NCBI GenBank assembly: GCA_963205115.1
Contig: CAUJHV010000021.1
Coordinates: forward strand, 1 to 64,000
Length of the DNA: 64,000 bases
Direction of reading: 5' to 3'
Origin: Pseudomonadota bacterium
Lineage (GTDB): Bacteria; Pseudomonadota; Gammaproteobacteria; Burkholderiales; Burkholderiaceae_C
Position 1 is the first letter of the stretch; every line of letters starts with the position of its first letter. Made by a program: the position numbers and the translations under genes. Below are positions 53,002 through 61,938 of the stretch, in pieces. The notes beneath the pieces were generated by a model that saw only the letters and a list, made by a program, of their open reading frames with translations, did not search any database and was not told the origin of the DNA.

Positions 53002-53973
53002 TCAACGTCCTCCCTTGCGCGAGAGCTGGTCCACGGTGACGGCCAGGATCACCAGGATGCCGGTGATCAGCACCTGGTAGACGGACGACACGCCCATCAG
53101 CGTCAGGCCGTTGCGCAGCACGCCCACGACGATGGCGCCGGCCAGCGTGCCCAGGACCATGCCGCGGCCGCCGAACAGGCTGGTGCCGCCCAGCACGACG
53201 GCGGTGATGGCGTCCAGATTTTCGGTCTGCCCGGCGTTGGGGTCGCCCACGCTGGTGCGGGCCACGGTCAGCAGCGAGGCGATGCCGTAGAACACGCCGG
53301 CCAGCACGTAGACACCCAGCAGCACACGTTCGGTCGGGATGCCCACCAGCCGCGTGGCCTCGGGGTTGTTGCCCACCGCGTAGACGTGGCGGCCGGAGGC
53401 CGTGTTGCGCAGCCAGAACCAGGTGCCCAGGTACAGCGCGATCATCAGCACCACGCCGTAGGCCACCGGCGTCTGGCCGATGTCGAAGGTGTTGCCCAGC
53501 CAGGTCATCAACGGCGGCACGTCGGTGACGGTCTGCGATTGCGAATAGAGCTGCGTGATCGCAAAGGCGATGTTGAAGGTGCCCAGCGTCACGATGAAGG
53601 GCGGCAGCTTGATGCGCGTGACCAGCATGCCGTTGATCCAGCCGAACAGCGCGGTCACGCCGATGCCGGCCAGGATGGCCAGCGGCGCGGGCAGGCCGAA
53701 GTCCTGCGCGAACTTGGTCATCACGATGCTGCCCAGTGCCATCAGCATGCCGCACGAGAGGTCGATGCCGGCGGTCAGGATGATCAGCGTCTGGCCGATG
53801 GCGATGACGCCCACGACCATGACCTGCTGCAGGATCAGCGAGAAGTTGGCGCCGCTGAAGAAGTTGTCGGTCGTCAGGCCGAAGACCAGGCAGGCCACGG
53901 CCAGGGCGATGAAGGGCCCGAGCTGGCTCAGGGGCGGCAGGCGGCGGCTGGAGGGTGGGTTGGCGGTGCTCAT
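53002..53973 (-). CDS. frcC: Fructose-type sugar ABC transporter permease
   Basis: A 323-residue permease of the CUT2 (RbsC/FrcC) family with about ten membrane helices. Landmarks are VMVVGVIAIGQTLIILTAGIDLSCGMLMALGS (about 51-82), KLPPFIVTLGTFNIAFAITQLYS, the cytoplasmic loop GNNPEATRLVGIPTERV, and AVVLGGTSLFGGRGMVLGTLAGA. The start was placed at MSTANPPSSRR, just before the first helix. It lies between the receptor gene, after a 174-bp gap with a long hairpin, and frcA. Confidence 0.92.
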   Translation of the reverse strand: MSTANPPSSRRLPPLSQLGPFIALAVACLVFGLTTDNFFSGANFSLILQQVMVVGVIAIGQTLIILTAGIDLSCGMLMALGSIVMTKFAQDFGLPAPLAILAGIGVTALFGWINGMLVTRIKLPPFIVTLGTFNIAFAITQLYSQSQTVTDVPPLMTWLGNTFDIGQTPVAYGVVLMIALYLGTWFWLRNTASGRHVYAVGNNPEATRLVGIPTERVLLGVYVLAGVFYGIASLLTVARTSVGDPNAGQTENLDAITAVVLGGTSLFGGRGMVLGTLAGAIVVGVLRNGLTLMGVSSVYQVLITGILVILAVTVDQLSRKGGR

Positions 53974-54077
53974 CGAAGCAGTCCTTGGGACATGCCCATG
54001 CAGCGGCCCGGCCCGGTGCACTTTTTGCACCCGGCGATCGGGCGGGGGGAGCCCGTCAGTGACGGGCGACGAGGGTC

Positions 54078-54136
54078 CAGACGGCTGCCGCAGTGGCGGC
54101 GGCGCCCGCCCGATGGAGCGGGCGCCGGGCCGTCTG
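54078..54136 (-). terminator. Long hairpin between frcB and frcC
   Basis: An outer 8-bp stem (CAGACGGC at 54078-54085 with GCCGTCTG at 54129-54136) encloses a 10-bp stem (54100-54109 with 54118-54127, CGGCGCCCGC). There is no T-run. The position right after the receptor gene fits the common design in which a hairpin lowers permease expression or protects receptor mRNA. Confidence 0.5.
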
Positions 54137-54147
54137 TGGTGCGGGCC

Positions 54148-55131
54148 TTATTTCTTGTTGCCCCAGCACAGCGCGGTGCCGGTCTTGACGTCCTTGCTGT
54201 CGACGCCGGCCACGGCCTTGTTGGCGATCAGCGTCACGCCGGTGTCGACGTAGCCGCTGGCCTTCTTGCCGCCCTTGGCGTAATCGACACCCGCGGCCAC
54301 GCCCATGGCGGCCATCTTCAGCGGGTACTGCTGCGAGGTCGCGGCGATCACGCCCTTGCCCACGTCGGCCACGCCGGCGCAGCCGCCGTCCACCGACACG
54401 ATGATCACGCCCTTGTCCTTGCCGGCCTTCTTCAGCGCGTTGAAGGCGCCGGCGGCGGCGGGCTCGTTGATCGTGTAGACGACGTTGATGGCCGGGTCCT
54501 TCTGCAGGCAGTTTTCCATCGCGGTCTGGCCCTTGGCCTGGTTGCCGTCGGTGTCACCGGCGCAGACGGTCTCGGGCGTGGACGAGAGTTCGTTGCTCTT
54601 GGCGTCGTTGGCCTTCAGGCCGAAACCGGTCATGAAGCCGTTGTGGCGCTGCGCGCCCACCGGGTGGCCGGGGAAGAGGTCCAGCATCGCGATCTTGGCG
54701 GGCTTGCCACCCAGCGCGGCCTTGGCGTACTGGCCGATCAGGACACCGGCCTTGTAGTTGTCGGTGGCGAAGAGCGCGTCGGCGCCTTCGAAGGGGCTGT
54801 CCAGGGCGATGACCTGCACGCCCTTGGCCTGGGCCTTCTTGACGGCCGGGATGATGGCGTCGCCGCTGGAGGTGATCAGGATGGTCTTGGCGCCGGCGGT
54901 GACCATGTTCTCGATGGCCGTGATCTGCGCGGCGGTGTCGCCGTCCTTCTTGCCGGAGGCGGTCATCAGCTTGGCGCCGAGCTTCTTGGCTTCTTCCTGC
55001 GCGCCTTCCTTCATCTTCACGAAGAAGGGGTTGGTCTCGGTCTTGGTGATCAGGCCGATCACGGGCTGGCCCTGGGCGAAGGCGGTGGTGGCGGCAGCGG
55101 CCAGGAGCGTGATGGACAGTTGCTTGAGCAT
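54148..55131 (-). CDS. frcB: Periplasmic fructose-type sugar-binding protein
   Basis: A 327-residue RbsB/FrcB-type receptor. The signal peptide ends in TTAFAQ-GQPV near residue 20. VIGLITKTETNPFFVKMKEGAQEEAKKLG (about 24-52), NMVTAGAKTILITSSGD, VIALDSPFEGADALFATDN, VYTINEPAAAGAFNALKKAGK and VSVDGGCAGV are the expected binding-cleft strands and loops. Fructose (or a near relative such as mannose or ribose) is inferred from the FrcA/FrcC types and the adjacent fructokinase. A GAGGAG site precedes the ATG. First gene of the operon. Confidence 0.92.
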   Translation of the reverse strand: MLKQLSITLLAAAATTAFAQGQPVIGLITKTETNPFFVKMKEGAQEEAKKLGAKLMTASGKKDGDTAAQITAIENMVTAGAKTILITSSGDAIIPAVKKAQAKGVQVIALDSPFEGADALFATDNYKAGVLIGQYAKAALGGKPAKIAMLDLFPGHPVGAQRHNGFMTGFGLKANDAKSNELSSTPETVCAGDTDGNQAKGQTAMENCLQKDPAINVVYTINEPAAAGAFNALKKAGKDKGVIIVSVDGGCAGVADVGKGVIAATSQQYPLKMAAMGVAAGVDYAKGGKKASGYVDTGVTLIANKAVAGVDSKDVKTGTALCWGNKK

Positions 55132-55267
55132 GTGGAGTCTCCTCGAGAGGGGTCGGTCGTCTGTGTGCGTTCGGGGATCCGGACGGCGGGCCTGCGTGAG
55201 CGGGGCCGGACCTGCCGGGCCAGGTGCGCCCTCAGGGTCGTCACCATGGACAAGATTGTGGGCGCCG

Positions 55268-55290
55268 TGATTTAATAAATCAAGTTGATT
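55268..55290. promoter_or_regulatory. Overlapping palindromes between frcB and fructokinase
   Basis: TGATTTAATAAATCA (55268-55282) is a perfect 15-bp palindrome and AATCAAGTTGATT (55278-55290) overlaps it as a second one. They form the only AT-rich patch in the 188-bp divergent gap. The make-up resembles the AT-rich sites bound by ROK repressors such as NagC and Mlc, and a ROK gene ends the frc operon. Control of both directions by that protein is inferred. Confidence 0.5.
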
Positions 55291-55319
55291 GATAAAAGGG
55301 GAAACCCTAAGGAGACGCG

Positions 55320-56255
55320 ATGATCATCGTGGCCGGCGAAGCGCTGATGGATGTGTTCGATGCGGGCGCCACGCCCACCGGGCAGGCGCTGGATGCGCGC
55401 ATCGGCGGCTCGCCCTACAACGTGGCGCTGGGCCTGGCGCGGCTGGGGCAGCCGGTGGCCTTCTGCGGCGCGGTGGCGCGCGGATTTCTGGGTGAGCGTC
55501 TGATGCGTTCGATCACCGACGAAGGCATCGACACCCGCTGCGTGCAGCGCGTGGACGCGCCGTGCTCGGTGTGTTTTGTCGGGCTGGATGCCGCCGGCGT
55601 GCCTCGCTACGACTTCGTCGGCGACCGCGGCGCCGACCGCCAGCTCAGCCCTGCGGTGCTGGACACGCTGCCGTCGCAGGTGCAGGCCGTGCACGTGGGG
55701 TCGTATGCGATGGTGGTCGAGCCCGTGGGCGGCACGCAGCGCGCCCTGGTGGATGCCTGCGCCGCGCGCGGCGCGCTCGTGGCCTACGACCCCAACGTGC
55801 GGCTCGTCGTCGAGCCCGACCTGGACCGCTGGCGCGCCGTGCTCGACGCCATGCTGCCGCGCACGACGCTGCTCAAGATCAGCGACGAGGACCTGCATGC
55901 GCTCTACCCCGGCCGCAGCGAGGCCGAACTCGCGCAGGCCTGGCTGGCTCGCGGCGTGCGCCTGTTTGTCGTCACGCGTGGCGGCGAAGGCGCCACGGCC
56001 TACACCGCGACGCAGCGCGTGGAGGTGCCGTCCGCGCGGGTCACGGTGGTTGACACCGTGGGCGCGGGCGACACCTTCCAGGCCGCGCTGCTGACCGGTC
56101 TGGCCGAACGCGGTCTGCTCTCGCCGCAGGGACTGACCGACCTGGATGCGCCCACCATCGACGCGCTGCTGCGCTTCGCGGCCACCGCTGCCGGGATCAC
56201 CTGTTCACGGCGGGGTGCGGATCTGCCGCGGCGCAGCGAGCTGCCCGCGGCTTGA
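55320..56255 (+). CDS. Fructokinase (PfkB family)
   Basis: A 311-residue ribokinase-fold sugar kinase that phosphorylates fructose with ATP. Sugar-site strand GEALMDVF (6-13), GGSPYNVALGLARLGQPVAFCG (about 29-50), the phosphate-loop signature VDTVGAGDTFQAALLTGL (about 243-260) with the catalytic Asp in GAGDTF, and DPNVRLVV. Length is normal. AAGGAG lies seven bases before the ATG. It is divergent from the frc transporter, so import and first phosphorylation are under common control. The sugar preference between fructose and close relatives is inferred from context. Confidence 0.92.
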   Translation: MIIVAGEALMDVFDAGATPTGQALDARIGGSPYNVALGLARLGQPVAFCGAVARGFLGERLMRSITDEGIDTRCVQRVDAPCSVCFVGLDAAGVPRYDFVGDRGADRQLSPAVLDTLPSQVQAVHVGSYAMVVEPVGGTQRALVDACAARGALVAYDPNVRLVVEPDLDRWRAVLDAMLPRTTLLKISDEDLHALYPGRSEAELAQAWLARGVRLFVVTRGGEGATAYTATQRVEVPSARVTVVDTVGAGDTFQAALLTGLAERGLLSPQGLTDLDAPTIDALLRFAATAAGITCSRRGADLPRRSELPAA

Positions 56256-56270
56256 GGGCTGCGCCGGCGC

Positions 56271-58010
56271 TCACCGCGTGCGGATCAGGAACACACCCTC
56301 GGTGAACTGGTCATTGGTCGCCTCGCGGAAGGCGTCCTTGATCTCGTCGAAGGACGTGACCGGCAGGTTCTCGAAGTCGCCGCCCGAGATGCGGCGCGGC
56401 AGCCGCCCGATGGTCTCGCGCTCCGTGGCGTAGCAGATCACCGCTTCCGTGATGCCGCGCGGACTGGCCAGGATCTGGAAGCGCATCTGGCCGGGCAGCT
56501 GCAGCGCTTCACCGGGGCGCAGCAGCGTGTCGCGCTGGAAGCGGTTCGGGAAGATACGCTGGTACTGCTGGCGGTCGTCGCGCAGGAAGCAGTGCAGGTG
56601 CGCCTGGCGGTTGACGACCACGGCCAGCTGGATCGGCTGCCCGCGCAGGAAGACCTGGTCGCCCGTGGCACTCATCACCGAGACGCGCAGCCGCGCGGCC
56701 GGCTCCGTCACCACGGCACCGCCCGGTGCAGGTGCAGGTGCAGGTGCCGGCGTCGGCGCGGGCGTGGGAGCAGGCGAGGGGGCAGGGCCGGACGCCGGCG
56801 GCGGCTGCAGGGCTGCCGATCCGGGCGGATTCGCGGGCGCGGGGTTCCGCGCCAGCACCTGCGCGTGGTCGGCCGACAGGTAACGCTTGAAGAAGTCGAA
56901 GTCGATGGCGCCGCGGCCGGCCTCACCGCCCATGGCCGCGCGGTACAGCGCCACGCTATCGGCCAGCGCCGGGCTGGGCTGGCCATCCAGCGCGCCCGCG
57001 TAGTAGCCGCGGCCGCGCAGCTGATGTTGGACGTACGGGATCAGGTCGCCATGGGCCTGCATCGCGTAGTACCAATCCTCGAGTTCCTTGGTGACTTCGG
57101 GCGAGTCCGCGGTGGAGCCGATGCAGGTCCAGTACGGCGTGCGGCTCAGCCGTCCGTAGAGTTCGATCACCGCCAGATCGACGAGGTTGCGCAGCCCCTG
57201 CGCCTGCCCCTCGGTCTTCGTGATCGTCATGTTGAAGTTGATGCCGAACTTGCGGATCGTCGCGTCGCCATCGATGCCCTGGCCCTCGCTGTAGAGCAGG
57301 ATGGAGTTGTGCGAGGTGACACCCGGCACGATCGAGAAGTTCGCGCCGTAGACCATGTTGAGATCGATGCCCAACTGCGACACCGATGCGCGGCGCGCCG
57401 CGCCTACGGACAGCCGGTCGGACAGTGCGATGCCGGCATCGCCTTCCTTGGCGGCCAGGTTCTGGTCGAACTGCGAGACCGAACCGCGGATGGCGAACAG
57501 CGGCAGTTCCGCGAAGGGCGACAGGGACTGGCTGCGGCGGATCCACTCGTCCAGGCTGCGCGAGTCCTGACCGAAGGTGACCAGGCGGATGGCACGGCTG
57601 CGCCGGGTCATGGACGAGGTCGCCGAGATCAGCATGTCCTTCGTGCCCGCGGCCACCTTCTTGGTCTTGTCGTCGACATCCTCGACGAGCACCGAGACGT
57701 CGCGGATGCCGTAGGTGATGAACAGGCTGTCCATGCAGCGCATGGCATCGGAAAAGTTCGTCAGCGTGCGTTCGGGCGGGCTGGCGGGCGCGGTGCGCAC
57801 GGCACGCGCCGTTTCGCTGACCTCGGCCTTCATGTCCGTGGTGGCGCAGCCGGCCAGGCCGGCGGCCAGCGCCGCCACCCAGCCGGCCATGCGCAGCGCA
57901 CGCGATGAGCGGTGAGCGACAGACGCCTGCGCCGTGTGGCCGGCACGATGGCCGATGCGGGCCGGGCGCGCATGCGCCGAGCCCATCGAGGCCTCCCGAA
58001 CGGTTTTCAT
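56271..58010 (-). CDS. Lipoprotein with DUF4384-like C-terminus
   Basis: A 579-residue predicted lipoprotein. The lipobox is LAGC with the lipidated Cys at 55, after an unusually long basic leader; a start at M41 (57890) would give a normal signal, though AGGAG precedes the first ATG. Residues about 75-340 form a domain with GIRDVSVLVEDVDDKTKKVAAGTKDMLISA and FGQDSRSLDEW that recalls CsgG-type secretion lipoproteins, a weak resemblance. A Pro/Ala linker (about 410-450) leads to a C-terminal domain, VFLRGQPIQLAVVVNRQAHLHCFLRDDRQQYQRIFPNRF, typical of DUF4384, which is often fused to bacterial caspases. A caspase gene lies 1 kb upstream in the same direction. Confidence 0.7.
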   Translation of the reverse strand: MKTVREASMGSAHARPARIGHRAGHTAQASVAHRSSRALRMAGWVAALAAGLAGCATTDMKAEVSETARAVRTAPASPPERTLTNFSDAMRCMDSLFITYGIRDVSVLVEDVDDKTKKVAAGTKDMLISATSSMTRRSRAIRLVTFGQDSRSLDEWIRRSQSLSPFAELPLFAIRGSVSQFDQNLAAKEGDAGIALSDRLSVGAARRASVSQLGIDLNMVYGANFSIVPGVTSHNSILLYSEGQGIDGDATIRKFGINFNMTITKTEGQAQGLRNLVDLAVIELYGRLSRTPYWTCIGSTADSPEVTKELEDWYYAMQAHGDLIPYVQHQLRGRGYYAGALDGQPSPALADSVALYRAAMGGEAGRGAIDFDFFKRYLSADHAQVLARNPAPANPPGSAALQPPPASGPAPSPAPTPAPTPAPAPAPAPGGAVVTEPAARLRVSVMSATGDQVFLRGQPIQLAVVVNRQAHLHCFLRDDRQQYQRIFPNRFQRDTLLRPGEALQLPGQMRFQILASPRGITEAVICYATERETIGRLPRRISGGDFENLPVTSFDEIKDAFREATNDQFTEGVFLIRTR

Positions 58011-58021
58011 GAGAAGTGCTC

Positions 58022-58327
58022 CTACTTGCAGCGCCCGGGGGCGTTGATGACATCTCCGGTCACGACGGTCACGACTTCGCGCGGTGCGCCGCGCCGTGAA
58101 CCGCCTGTGGAGACATTGCCGATGTCGACGCTGCCGCAGCGTCCGTCCTCGTCGTCGAAGCTGCCGAAGGCCTTCGAGGCATTGGCCTTGGCGCGGTGCT
58201 TGGCTACCTTGGCCCACACGCGCGACATGTCCTCGTCCAGGGTGATGGTGCGGGGCTCGGCAAACGCGTCGGCTCCGACCGCGACCGCGCAGCCCAGCAA
58301 GGCGACGCGAAAAGTGCGGTAACGCAT
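58022..58327 (-). CDS. Small exported protein with two cysteines, 101 aa
   Basis: I do not recognise the family. The signal peptide VALLGCAVAVGADAFA ends near residue 23. The mature part has a short charged helix (MSRVWAKVAKHRAKANASKAF) and a C-terminal half from CGSVDIGNVSTGG to the final PGRCK that looks beta-rich, with two cysteines that could pair. AGGAGA precedes the ATG. It ends 11 bases before the lipoprotein gene and follows the curlin-like gene, so the three are probably one operon. A role as an adaptor or minor fibre subunit is a guess. Confidence 0.65.
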   Translation of the reverse strand: MRYRTFRVALLGCAVAVGADAFAEPRTITLDEDMSRVWAKVAKHRAKANASKAFGSFDDEDGRCGSVDIGNVSTGGSRRGAPREVVTVVTGDVINAPGRCK

Positions 58328-58422
58328 GGTGTTCTCCTGTGGATGAGCCGATGGGCGCAGATCGCGCCGGTCGCGCGGGGCCTGCGGATGCAGGCCGCCG
58401 CGCGGTTCGGCGCTCACTGCGC

Positions 58423-58788
58423 TCAATGGATGACGCCGATGCGCGCGCGCTGCGAGTTGTCGCTGCCGGCCTGGAACTGCAGCACGGTGCCGCTGACCGC
58501 GACGTTCGTGCGCAGGGCGGTGCCGGTCGGCGCGCTGGGCAACACCGAGCCCACCTGCATCACCTGCAGGTTGCGCGTGCCGCCTTGCAGCTGGGCCAGA
58601 CCGTTGGCGTTCACGCGGGTCACGACGTTGGTGTTCGACGAGTTGATCGAGCCGACGTCCATGCGCTGCGTGTTGACCGTGCCGACCTGGCCCTGGAACA
58701 CGCCGTTCACCGTGATCTCGGTGCGTTGTTCGGCGCTGGCGCCGGCTGCAGCAACGATCATGGCGATGGCGAAGAGAGTGCGTTTCAT
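58423..58788 (-). CDS. Small exported protein with three curlin-like repeats
   Basis: A 121-residue protein with a clear signal peptide (MIVAAAGASA, cut after residue 19). The mature part holds three repeats with the pattern Q-x-Q-x-G-[TS]-x-N-x-Q-x3-[VI]-G, starting at residues 32, 66 and 104: QGQVGTVNTQRMDVG, QLQGGTRNLQVMQVG and QFQAGSDNSQRARIG. Curlin subunits carry Q-x-G-x2-N repeats of the same logic, which stack into amyloid fibres. No cysteine is present. GGAGA precedes the ATG, and a 211-bp AT-richer gap upstream may hold a promoter. It is followed by the 101-aa exported protein. Confidence 0.7.
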   Translation of the reverse strand: MKRTLFAIAMIVAAAGASAEQRTEITVNGVFQGQVGTVNTQRMDVGSINSSNTNVVTRVNANGLAQLQGGTRNLQVMQVGSVLPSAPTGTALRTNVAVSGTVLQFQAGSDNSQRARIGVIH

Positions 58789-58999
58789 GGTGAATCTCCG
58801 ATAAGAAAGTGAGTGAACTGTTGAGGACCGAGAGAGCGTCTGTTTTGCCCGTCTCGTGACATGAATCGCCGGTTGCGGGCGATCGGTTCAAACAACTTGT
58901 CGGAAATTTGTTCTCTCGCTGCAGGTTCGCGATGACACCGCCGTCGGTGCACGCCACGCCCCGCCGCGGCAATGCGGCGCGGCCCGCACGGGCGGCGGA

Positions 59000-61921
59000 T
59001 CAGCGCAGCGGCGACGCGGCCAGTGGGCTCGCGGCCAGCGCAGCCGGCGCGATCAGCGCCGGTGTCTGCGCGCCCAGGGCCCGGTCGTGCAGGCGGGCCA
59101 CCACAGGGGCCGCCGCGGCAAACACTTCCGCGATCGAGATCTGCCCATCGCGGTCGGTGTCGGCGCCCGCAGACAGCGCCTGCAGCAGGGCGTAGGTGAA
59201 GAGGCCGTGCCGGGCCGGCGGGTACTCCTGCGATTCTTCGTTAGACTGCGCCGCCACCATCAACGAGAAGCGCGAGGCCGCCGAGCGTTTCATCAGCGAA
59301 AACGACTCGAAACGCCCCTCCATGCCCTTGGCCTGGCAGGTGTCGACCACCAGCAGCCGGCGCCCGACCGTGTCACGCAGGGCATCGAAGAAGACCGACC
59401 AGGACAACAGGGATGCCGGGCGCGGCGCGCGGTCCGGCGGGCTGTTCTCCACGGCTTCGAGATCGGCGACGGTGGCGTCGCGCGGCACGAACCAGTAGTT
59501 GCCGGCGCGGTCGCTCACACCGTGCGACGCCAGGAACACCACCACCGTGTCTTCGGCGCGCGCGCGGCGTGTCATGGCCAGCGCGTCCAGCACGGTCTGG
59601 CGATCGGCCTTGCGCGCGCGCTCGTCCGAGATCACTTCCAGATGCACACGGCGGAAGCTGCGCGGGCCGTGTGTGGCCAATGCCGCGGCGAGCGCCTCGG
59701 CGTCGCGCGCCGCGAACTCCAGGTTCGATGTCGGCGGCAGGTGCGGGAAGGCGTTGTTGCCGATGGCCAGCACATAGAGGTCGCCCTGCGCGGCGGGTGG
59801 CGCGGGGGCGCCGTCGAGCCAGACCACACGCTCGGCCACACCCATGGCCACGTCCGTCAGGGACTCCACGCGAATCTCGTTGGACGCCGCGCTCAGCGGC
59901 ACCTCGATGTCGCGCGCAAAGCGGTTCGATTCCGTCCAGCCCAGCGTGCGCTCGTTGGCATGGGTGATGGGGATCTCGTTGACGTAGACCGTGACATCGC
60001 GCAGCGCCTGTGCGCGCCGCTCGCCGGTGATGCGGATGCGCGCGCGCCGGCTGCCGTCGCCGGCCTTGTCCAGCGCCAGCACGCGGATGGCCAGGCGCGG
60101 CGGCGCGATCTGGGCCAGGCGCGCCGCATCGAAGCGCTCGGCGGCGACGAGCCCGCGAGACGCCGGCAACGCGCCCGCGCGCAACGCCGCGCTCACGATG
60201 TCGGGGCGGTACAGCAAACGTTCGAATTGCACGGCGAGGTGGAAGTCGGGTGTCTGGTCGATGCCGCGGTTGACATGCCAGCCGACGTACTGGTCGCCGC
60301 GCAACGACGACATGTAGTAGCCGGCCGGCGTCCACGCGATCCAGTCCTCACCGTTGGCATGCGGAAAGTAGGCCAGGGTTTCGCTGCCATCACGCGCCCG
60401 GTACCAGCGGATCGTGCCGTCGGACAAGGCGGCGATGACCCACTGGCCGTCCCCGGACACGAGCACGGCGCGCACGATGGACGCCAGCTTGACAGCCCAT
60501 TGCTCGCGCGCGTCCGGGCCGAGCCGTCGCAGCGCCCATTCCGTGCCCAGCACCACGGCGTCGCGCGCGGGCGTGAGGGCGTGGGCGCGCACGAACTCGT
60601 AGTCGTCCAGCCGCGGCGGCTGCCCGTTGACGCGCAAGGTCCGACGCTGCGTGTCGACGTCGATCTGCCAGCCGGTGTCCTCGAGCAGCGCGCCCGCGCG
60701 CGGCGGTGGCTGCCCCGCGGCCTGCCCGGTCGCGGCCTGGGTGGAAAAGCGGCGCGGCGAGCCGTCGCTCGCGGTGAAGGTGATGTCGCTGCCGTCGGCA
60801 GAGGCCTGCAACACGAAGTCGCTTCCGGCAAACTCGGTGATCTCCGCCACGCGGGTCTGGATGGCATGGCCCTTCGCATCCACGATGCCGATGCGCGGGT
60901 CTTCCGCCGCATACGCGATCGACCCATTGGCCAGTGCCTGCAGGTCGCTCACCCGCAGCGCCGCGATGTCGAAGCGTTCCATCGGGCCCAGGCCGCGTTC
61001 GCGCCAGCGGTAGAGGATGTTCGGCCCTTCGCGCGTGCGCTCGCCGGCGCTGTAAAGCGTCGACCCGTCCACGCTCCACGCCAGATTGGAGAGGTTGCGC
61101 TGCGCCGCGTCTGCGTCGATGCGCCGGGTGGCCAGGGTGGCCAGCGTGTCGGCGTTCACCAGGCTCACCACCGGTGCGTCCAGCGCGGCCACAGCGAGCT
61201 GAGCGCCGTCGGGCGCAAAGCGCACGGCGGCCAGGGCCCGCGCGGCGGCGATCCGCACGCGGCCGTGCAGCCGGTGATCGGGGCGGTAGACGCGCAGATG
61301 CCCGTCGAGCGAGACCGCCGCGAGCCGGCCGCGCGCGTCGTAGTCGAGCTCCATCACCTTGTCTTCGAAGCTGCGGTCCGCGGCCACTTCCGCGAAGCTG
61401 TCGGTGCGCAGGATGCGCAGGCCCTGTCGGCCTTGCAGGCCGACGGCCAGAAACCGCCCGTCACGCGACCAGGCCAGTGCGCCCACCGCATCCGGAAAGC
61501 CGCGCACGCGCTGGATGAGCTCGCCGCTGTCGGTGTCGAAGACGTAGACGCAGCCCGCACGCTCCCAGTCCCAGCAGGTCCAGCCGCCGGCGGCCACGCG
61601 CGTGCCGTCGGGCGACACCGCCAGGGCCAGCAGCTGGCCTTCGTGCCCGGCGTCGATGGGTACGCGCAAGGTCTCCAGCAGGCGCAGGTCCGCCGCGCGC
61701 CAGATGCGGATCGTCTTGTCGTCCGACGCGGTGAACAGGCGGGCGCCGCGTTCATCCACGGCCAGGCGGCGGATCAGCGCGGTGTGCATGCCGGTGGCCA
61801 CGCGCATGACCGGCGCGGTCGACGGACTGCGCCGCGCCTGCGGCTCCTGCGCCCGCCCGGCGCCTGCGCAGCACAGCGCGAGGGCAGCCGCGCACAGCAG
61901 GCCCGACCAGAGCGGTTTCAT
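59000..61921 (-). CDS. Exported WD40-caspase (peptidase C14) with EF-hand loop
   Basis: A 973-residue protein with a signal peptide (LLCAAALALCCAGAGRAQ). Beta-propeller repeats of WD40 type fill about 45-560 (LFTASDDKTIRIWRAADLRLLE is a clear one). A beta-sandwich-like region follows, then a caspase-like domain from about 715: GDLYVLAIGNNAFPHLPP, catalytic His800 in FLASHGVSD and catalytic Cys862 in LLVVDTCQ, both intact. Near the end, residues 921-932 (DTDRDGQISIAE) match a canonical calcium-binding EF-hand loop at every key position. Bacterial caspases prefer Arg/Lys sites in general. The gene starts 17 bases after the subtilase stops. Confidence 0.88.
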   Translation of the reverse strand: MKPLWSGLLCAAALALCCAGAGRAQEPQARRSPSTAPVMRVATGMHTALIRRLAVDERGARLFTASDDKTIRIWRAADLRLLETLRVPIDAGHEGQLLALAVSPDGTRVAAGGWTCWDWERAGCVYVFDTDSGELIQRVRGFPDAVGALAWSRDGRFLAVGLQGRQGLRILRTDSFAEVAADRSFEDKVMELDYDARGRLAAVSLDGHLRVYRPDHRLHGRVRIAAARALAAVRFAPDGAQLAVAALDAPVVSLVNADTLATLATRRIDADAAQRNLSNLAWSVDGSTLYSAGERTREGPNILYRWRERGLGPMERFDIAALRVSDLQALANGSIAYAAEDPRIGIVDAKGHAIQTRVAEITEFAGSDFVLQASADGSDITFTASDGSPRRFSTQAATGQAAGQPPPRAGALLEDTGWQIDVDTQRRTLRVNGQPPRLDDYEFVRAHALTPARDAVVLGTEWALRRLGPDAREQWAVKLASIVRAVLVSGDGQWVIAALSDGTIRWYRARDGSETLAYFPHANGEDWIAWTPAGYYMSSLRGDQYVGWHVNRGIDQTPDFHLAVQFERLLYRPDIVSAALRAGALPASRGLVAAERFDAARLAQIAPPRLAIRVLALDKAGDGSRRARIRITGERRAQALRDVTVYVNEIPITHANERTLGWTESNRFARDIEVPLSAASNEIRVESLTDVAMGVAERVVWLDGAPAPPAAQGDLYVLAIGNNAFPHLPPTSNLEFAARDAEALAAALATHGPRSFRRVHLEVISDERARKADRQTVLDALAMTRRARAEDTVVVFLASHGVSDRAGNYWFVPRDATVADLEAVENSPPDRAPRPASLLSWSVFFDALRDTVGRRLLVVDTCQAKGMEGRFESFSLMKRSAASRFSLMVAAQSNEESQEYPPARHGLFTYALLQALSAGADTDRDGQISIAEVFAAAAPVVARLHDRALGAQTPALIAPAALAASPLAASPLR

Positions 61922-61938
61922 GGGCCCTCGGCGCGGGC

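Noticed and set aside
56271-58788. Complete curli (csg) operon
   Set aside because: Only a curlin-like subunit and a distant CsgG-like lipoprotein can be argued; CsgD, CsgE and CsgF equivalents are not recognisable.
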